Notes under the pieces: model-generated
What the model was told of the DNA's origin: nothing
The model's input: the letters and a program-made list of their open reading frames with translations, nothing else
Database searches by the model: none
Assembly (NCBI GenBank): GCA_040510075.1
Contig: JBEVJT010000148.1
Span: 1 to 9,027 of the forward strand
Reading direction: 5' to 3'
From: VAZQ01 sp040510075
GTDB lineage: Bacteria; Pseudomonadota; Alphaproteobacteria; Rhizobiales; Xanthobacteraceae
DNA length: 9,027 nucleotides
Part shown: piece after piece, positions 6,203-9,027 of the stretch
Numbering within the stretch: position 1 is the first letter of the stretch
How the letters are laid out: every line of letters starts with the position of its first letter
Position numbers and translations under genes: made by a program

Positions 6203-6745
6203 CTAATACCCGAAGGCCGCTTCCAGCGGCCCCTTCGGCATGATGACGTCGAAAGCGATTTCGAACGTGACAAACATCACGACGGAGAAGAGAAACGCCG
6301 TGAGCAGCGATTTCCAGAGTGCAATTCTGCCAATGAAGAACATGAAAGCGGCGACGAGGACGAAACTTGCGACGTAAATCCCCAGCCATTGCGTGAAGAG
6401 GCAGAACAGCAATGTGGGCACGAATACCTGCAGTACCCTGCGAAATTGGTCGCGCGTCACGAAAGTGCCGGCCTGCTCTCGCGTGCGCAGAGCGGCGACG
6501 CCGATGCCGTACAGCGAGGCAGCTGCAAGAATGACGCACAGGTAAAAAGGAAAATAGCCGGCTTCCGGACCCTCCGGCGCCCATGCGATGCCGGTGCGCC
6601 AATTATCGAATCCCATAAGACCGGCAAGCGCGAGCAGGAGCACCGATACGACAATGTCGATCGTGCGATTGTTCGCCAGCGCCGGCGAATCTTCTGCCGG
6701 CGCGTCGACATCCTCTACGATGATTTCATCTTGTTGGGATGACAT
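6203..6745 (-). CDS. tctB: Tripartite tricarboxylate transporter, small membrane subunit TctB
   Basis: A 180-aa membrane protein, the small and poorly conserved subunit of the TctABC importer. A polar acidic N-terminus of about 28 residues precedes hydrophobic segments near 29-47, 63-85, 104-140 (probably two) and 143-165. GPEAGYFPFY (59-68) is the Gly/Phe-Pro motif commonly found after the first membrane helix in TctB proteins. The gene lies between tctC (79 bases upstream) and tctA (10 bases downstream), the standard order. No strong SD precedes the ATG at 6745. The call rests on the topology, the FP motif and above all the position in the operon. Confidence 0.9.
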   Translation of the reverse strand: MSSQQDEIIVEDVDAPAEDSPALANNRTIDIVVSVLLLALAGLMGFDNWRTGIAWAPEGPEAGYFPFYLCVILAAASLYGIGVAALRTREQAGTFVTRDQFRRVLQVFVPTLLFCLFTQWLGIYVASFVLVAAFMFFIGRIALWKSLLTAFLFSVVMFVTFEIAFDVIMPKGPLEAAFGY

Positions 6746-6795
6746 GGCTCGGCCGCCGGAGAACGGAGAACGACAGATAACAATGGACCCGAACT

Positions 6796-6813
6796 ATAGA
6801 GTCCGTCCTCTAT
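6796..6813. repeat. Small inverted repeat in the tctC-tctB gap
   Basis: ATAGAG (6796-6801) and CTCTAT (6808-6813) can pair with a six-base loop, 12 bases after the tctC stop in the minus-strand transcript. In Tct operons the binding protein is usually needed in excess, so a weak hairpin here could act in partial termination or mRNA processing. The stem is short and no U-run follows, so the assignment is tentative. Confidence 0.2.
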
Positions 6814-6824
6814 CGTCCGTCGTC

Positions 6825-7820
6825 CTATTTGGCGACAAAACCGGCTTCGGTCATAAGTTCCTTGTTGAGCGCATCATCCTTCTCGAGAAAATTCACCATA
6901 TCCTGCCCGGTGAGAAAAATAGGCTTGAGCGCCTGCTTATCCATGTAGTCCTTGTATTCGGTAGTTTCGGTCACTTTTCTGAACAGATCGACGTAGAACG
7001 CACTTTGCTCGGCGGTGACTTTGCCGGGAAGAAACATCGCTCGGAGCATCAGATACTGAACGTCGAGGCCTTCTCCCTTGCAGGTCGGAACATCGTTCCA
7101 GGACATGCTCTCCGTCACCTTGGTCTTGTATTGAATCCGCTCCTTGTCGAATACGCATAACGCGCGCACCTGGCCTGCGCGCCATACTTCCAGATTCTCC
7201 GAGGGATTGTTCACATTTGCCTGCGTGTGATTCCCCACCAGCTGGGTCGCCGCTTCCCCACCCGACTTGTACGGCAGATATGCGAACCTCGCCCCGGTCT
7301 TTTTTTCCATGAAGACGGTGAGCACGTGGTCCTCGCGTTTGGAGCCGGTACCGCCCATCTTAAACGGAGGGTTCGCCGCTTTTGCCGCCTCGATGAATTC
7401 CTTCACCGTCTTGTACGGTAAGGTCACGTTGTCCCAGAGCACGAACTGATCGAGCGCAATAACCGCGACCGGGGTGAGTTCACGCCAATTGAAGGGAATC
7501 TTGGCGGACAGCGGCAGCATGTAGATGAGCGAATAGGCGATAAGCACCTTATGCGGGTCGCCTTCGCTCGACTTCATGTAGATCAGCGCTTCCGCACCGG
7601 AGGCCGCTCCTTTGAGCGAGACCACCATCGGCTGCTTCATGAGGCTGCTCTTCTGGATCGCCGCCTGCATCATCCTGGCCATCTGATCGGAGGCGCCGCC
7701 CGCACCCGCAGCGACCACGATCTCGACCGGTTTGCTGGGTTCCCAAGCGAGCGCAGGGGCGCTCGAGAGGACCAATGCGGCAGTGCTCGCAACCAGTCGC
7801 AGGCTTCTCCTGTTCATCAT
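6825..7820 (-). CDS. tctC: Periplasmic solute-binding protein of the TctC/Bug family
   Basis: A 331-aa exported protein that captures the substrate in the periplasm and delivers it to TctAB. A clear Sec signal peptide (RR at 4-5, hydrophobic core, APALA) is cleaved after Ala25, giving a mature start WEPSKPVEIVV as in Bug proteins. The first ligand-loop motif is AAGAGGASDQMAR, which keeps the Gly-Gly and the Asp but lacks the Pro of the common PGGxxD form. The middle-domain loops are present as GGTGSKREDH and LPYKSGGEAATQLVGNH. The start has a strong SD, AAGGAGG, 10 bases upstream, much better than those of tctB and tctA, which fits a need for excess binding protein. The substrate is unknown: Bug proteins bind citrate, other dicarboxylates, amino acids, aromatic acids and nicotinate. 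The adjacent nicotinate genes are suggestive at most, being convergent rather than co-transcribed. Confidence 0.94.
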   Translation of the reverse strand: MMNRRSLRLVASTAALVLSSAPALAWEPSKPVEIVVAAGAGGASDQMARMMQAAIQKSSLMKQPMVVSLKGAASGAEALIYMKSSEGDPHKVLIAYSLIYMLPLSAKIPFNWRELTPVAVIALDQFVLWDNVTLPYKTVKEFIEAAKAANPPFKMGGTGSKREDHVLTVFMEKKTGARFAYLPYKSGGEAATQLVGNHTQANVNNPSENLEVWRAGQVRALCVFDKERIQYKTKVTESMSWNDVPTCKGEGLDVQYLMLRAMFLPGKVTAEQSAFYVDLFRKVTETTEYKDYMDKQALKPIFLTGQDMVNFLEKDDALNKELMTEAGFVAK

Positions 7821-7830
7821 CGGCGTTGAT

Positions 7831-7837
7831 CCTCCTT
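7831..7837 (-). promoter_or_regulatory. Strong ribosome binding site of tctC
   Basis: The complement reads AAGGAGG, a near-perfect Shine-Dalgarno sequence, 10 bases before the first of two tandem ATG codons (7818-7820 and 7815-7817). The spacing favours the first ATG. Confidence 0.75.
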
Positions 7838-7879
7838 GGTTCCCCTTCTGCGGGTGGAATGCCGAATCGACCGTCGGTT

Positions 7880-7907
7880 ATTTTGCCCATGCGGCCGCTC
7901 GTCACAA
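7880..7907 (-). promoter_or_regulatory. Candidate tctC promoter
   Basis: On the minus strand TTGTGA (complement of 7902-7907) and CAAAAT (complement of 7880-7885) are separated by 16 bases, each matching four of six positions of the sigma-70 consensus. The proposed -10 overlaps the first of the two direct repeats, so a bound factor there could block it. The match is weak and not unique. Confidence 0.25.
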
Positions 7908-7949
7908 CAGACTTTTCTTGCAGGGACATGGGGTTCGATTTTGCCCACG
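7880..7949. repeat. Pair of 12-base direct repeats in the tctC / glycosidase spacer
   Basis: ATTTTGCCCATG (7880-7891) and ATTTTGCCCACG (7938-7949) match at 11 of 12 positions and lie 58 bases apart in the 184-base divergent spacer. On the tctC strand they read C(A/G)TGGGCAAAAT. The spacing of about five and a half DNA turns and the location between divergent starts fit two half-sites for a regulator. No regulator gene is in the window. A chance duplication cannot be excluded. Confidence 0.35.
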
Positions 7950-7970
7950 AAAAGCTCGGATTCCTATCTA
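7941..7970 (+). promoter_or_regulatory. Candidate promoter of the glycosidase-like gene
   Basis: TTGCCC (7941-7946) and TATCTA (7965-7970) with an 18-base spacer are a weak sigma-70 type match, about 35 bases before the ATG at 8005. The -35 lies within the second direct repeat. No other candidate stands out, and this one is only suggestive. Confidence 0.2.
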
Positions 7971-8004
7971 GGGTCTCGCAATCCATCCGATAGGCGCTCC
8001 GTTC

Positions 8005-9027
8005 ATGCCCGCCGTTCTGTGCTTCCTTGTGGTCCTGGTCCTTGCGGTCGCGGGCATGTCGGTCCGCAGCGCCGAGTTTCGCCGGGATTCGCCTCCCCCC
8101 ATTCAGGCGCAGGCACGCACCGCTGTACAAGCCGAGGCCGAGCGGCGGCAGCAGCTCGCATGGGTTTCTAATTGGGGTTATTGGCTGAGCTCTCTCGAAA
8201 TTCCGGGGGTCGTGGCCGCTCCCCATGACCTTTTGGTGATCGACAGCGAGATTTCCGCCAACCGCGTCTTCGAGCGGGAATATGACAGCCGGGAAGTCGC
8301 GCGTATGAAGCGCCGGCGGGACGGCGGCTCCCGCCTCCTTCTCGCCTATCTGTCCATCGGTGAAGCAGAGCGTTACCGTCCCTACTGGAATCCGGATTGG
8401 TACGACGCCGCCAAAAGACCCTCGTGGCTCGGCCAGGAGAACCGGCGCTGGGTCGGCAATTTCGCCGTGCAGTATTGGGATCCGGAATGGCAGCAGATCC
8501 TGTTCGGCACTCCCGAGAGCTACCTCGACCGTATCCTGTCGCGCGGTTTTGACGGCGTTTATCTCGATCGCGCCGATGCTTTCTTTCAATGGAAGAGGCT
8601 CAACAAATCGGCACGCGCCGACATGGGCCTGTTAATCGTGCGTCTGGCCGAGCATGCGCGGCGACTTAATCCGAAATCGCTCGTGGTGATGCAGAACGCG
8701 GAGGAACTCCTGGAAGACGCTGAGGTATTCAACGCCATCGACGGCATCGCCAAAGAAGACCTGCTGTTTGGGGTGCGCCGCGCCGAGGAGCCCAATAAAC
8801 CCGAGGACATCGACTGGTCGGTGGAACTTCTGCAAAAGGCGCACCAGAGCGGGCGAAAGGTGCTGGTTGTCGAGTATCTCAATAATCCGGAAAAGATGGC
8901 CACGGCCGCCGTTCGTCTGCGCGAGGAGGGATTCGTGCCCTATTTTGCGCCGAGACGGCTGCATTGCCTAAACCCGCCCGCCGTTATGAGCGCCACCGGC
9001 ACGCTGCCCAATCATCCCTGCCGTTAA
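8005..9027 (+). CDS. Exported TM1410/GH114-like TIM-barrel putative glycoside hydrolase
   Basis: A 340-aa protein with a hydrophobic N-terminus (residues 4-19, then SVRSA at 19-23) that acts as a signal peptide or anchor. It is followed by a Pro/Gln/Ala-rich linker and a TIM-barrel domain of the MJ1477/TM1410 family (about 50-318), related to endo-alpha-1,4-polygalactosaminidases (GH114). Family motifs in order are WVSNWGYWL (53-61), LLVIDSE (76-82), LAYLSIGEAERY (113-124), QYWDPEW (156-162), GFDGVYLDRADAF (181-193), VVMQNAEEL (227-235), GIAKEDL (247-253) and VLVVEYLNN (286-294). Asp188 and Glu251 are the likeliest catalytic acids by analogy with GH114-type enzymes. The 20-residue C-terminal tail is bounded by Cys321 and Cys339, which could form a disulfide. 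The SD is weak (AGG, 10 bases upstream), but an in-frame stop at 7969-7971 rules out a much longer form. It is divergent from tctC. The substrate is unknown and may be a galactosamine-containing polysaccharide. Confidence 0.85.
   Translation: MPAVLCFLVVLVLAVAGMSVRSAEFRRDSPPPIQAQARTAVQAEAERRQQLAWVSNWGYWLSSLEIPGVVAAPHDLLVIDSEISANRVFEREYDSREVARMKRRRDGGSRLLLAYLSIGEAERYRPYWNPDWYDAAKRPSWLGQENRRWVGNFAVQYWDPEWQQILFGTPESYLDRILSRGFDGVYLDRADAFFQWKRLNKSARADMGLLIVRLAEHARRLNPKSLVVMQNAEELLEDAEVFNAIDGIAKEDLLFGVRRAEEPNKPEDIDWSVELLQKAHQSGRKVLVVEYLNNPEKMATAAVRLREEGFVPYFAPRRLHCLNPPAVMSATGTLPNHPCR

Noticed and set aside
6193..6273. Upstream start for tctA at 6273
   Set aside because: It adds 27 Arg/Ser-rich residues that do not fit TctA proteins and overlaps tctB. 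ATG 6190-6192 gives the normal N-terminus.
5993..6742. 249-codon plus-strand open frame antisense to tctA and tctB
   Set aside because: It is a shadow of the Tct genes, with charged low-complexity content and no motif.
7549..8589. 346-codon minus-strand open frame across the tctC start and the glycosidase-like gene
   Set aside because: It overlaps tctC in another frame and runs antisense through the conserved barrel motifs, with no domain of its own.
1..9027. tRNA or rRNA genes, CRISPR array, insertion sequence or phage elements
   Set aside because: No regular spaced repeats, transposase or integrase motifs, paired terminal repeats or recognisable structural RNA segments were seen on reading both strands.

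Overview
The window is GC-rich bacterial DNA with a proteobacterial gene content. It holds a housekeeping-type sigma-70 paralogue with the long RpoD non-conserved domain, a tripartite tricarboxylate (TctCBA/Bug) importer, and a two-gene NAD salvage operon. A GGAAC/GTT promoter-like element upstream of the sigma gene would fit an alphaproteobacterium (Hyphomicrobiales-like). TctC/Bug genes are also abundant in Burkholderiales, so the class is left open. No rRNA, tRNA, CRISPR array, insertion sequence or phage gene was recognised.

Layout. Bases 1-369 carry two minus-strand genes: the 5' end of an unidentified gene leaving the left edge (start at 55) and, just upstream of it, a 100-aa probable exported protein (369 to 67). 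Bases 370-758 are a 389-base divergent spacer with two inverted repeats, one of which resembles a bidirectional EcfG promoter. The RpoD-like sigma factor follows on the plus strand (759-2525). After a spacer with a perfect 15-bp hairpin come pncB (2670-4022) and pncA (4022-4651), which overlap by one base. A minus-strand operon tctC-tctB-tctA (7820 down to 4654) converges on pncA with only two bases between stop codons. A 184-base divergent promoter region separates tctC from an exported TM1410/GH114-like TIM-barrel protein (8005-9027) whose stop codon is the last base of the window.

How the genes work together. PncA deamidates nicotinamide to nicotinate and PncB turns nicotinate into NaMN, so the pair forms the Preiss-Handler entry to NAD from salvaged vitamin B3. 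TctC (periplasmic binding protein), TctB (small membrane subunit) and TctA (large membrane subunit) together form one complete secondary importer for a carboxylate-type substrate. The sigma factor keeps the core-binding and -35-reading residues of RpoD. It has no recognisable region 1.1, carries a one-residue insertion and lost consensus between regions 2.1 and 2.2, and has Ala at the position of E. coli Thr440, so it is probably an alternative (group 2-like) sigma factor. No pathway visibly joins the three blocks.

I do not see strong evidence for a wholly new system. The observations most worth checking are the divergent sigma factor and its structured upstream region, the symmetric GGAAC-N17-GTTCC element, the direct repeats in the tctC/glycosidase spacer, and the glycosidase-like protein with its Cys-flanked tail.
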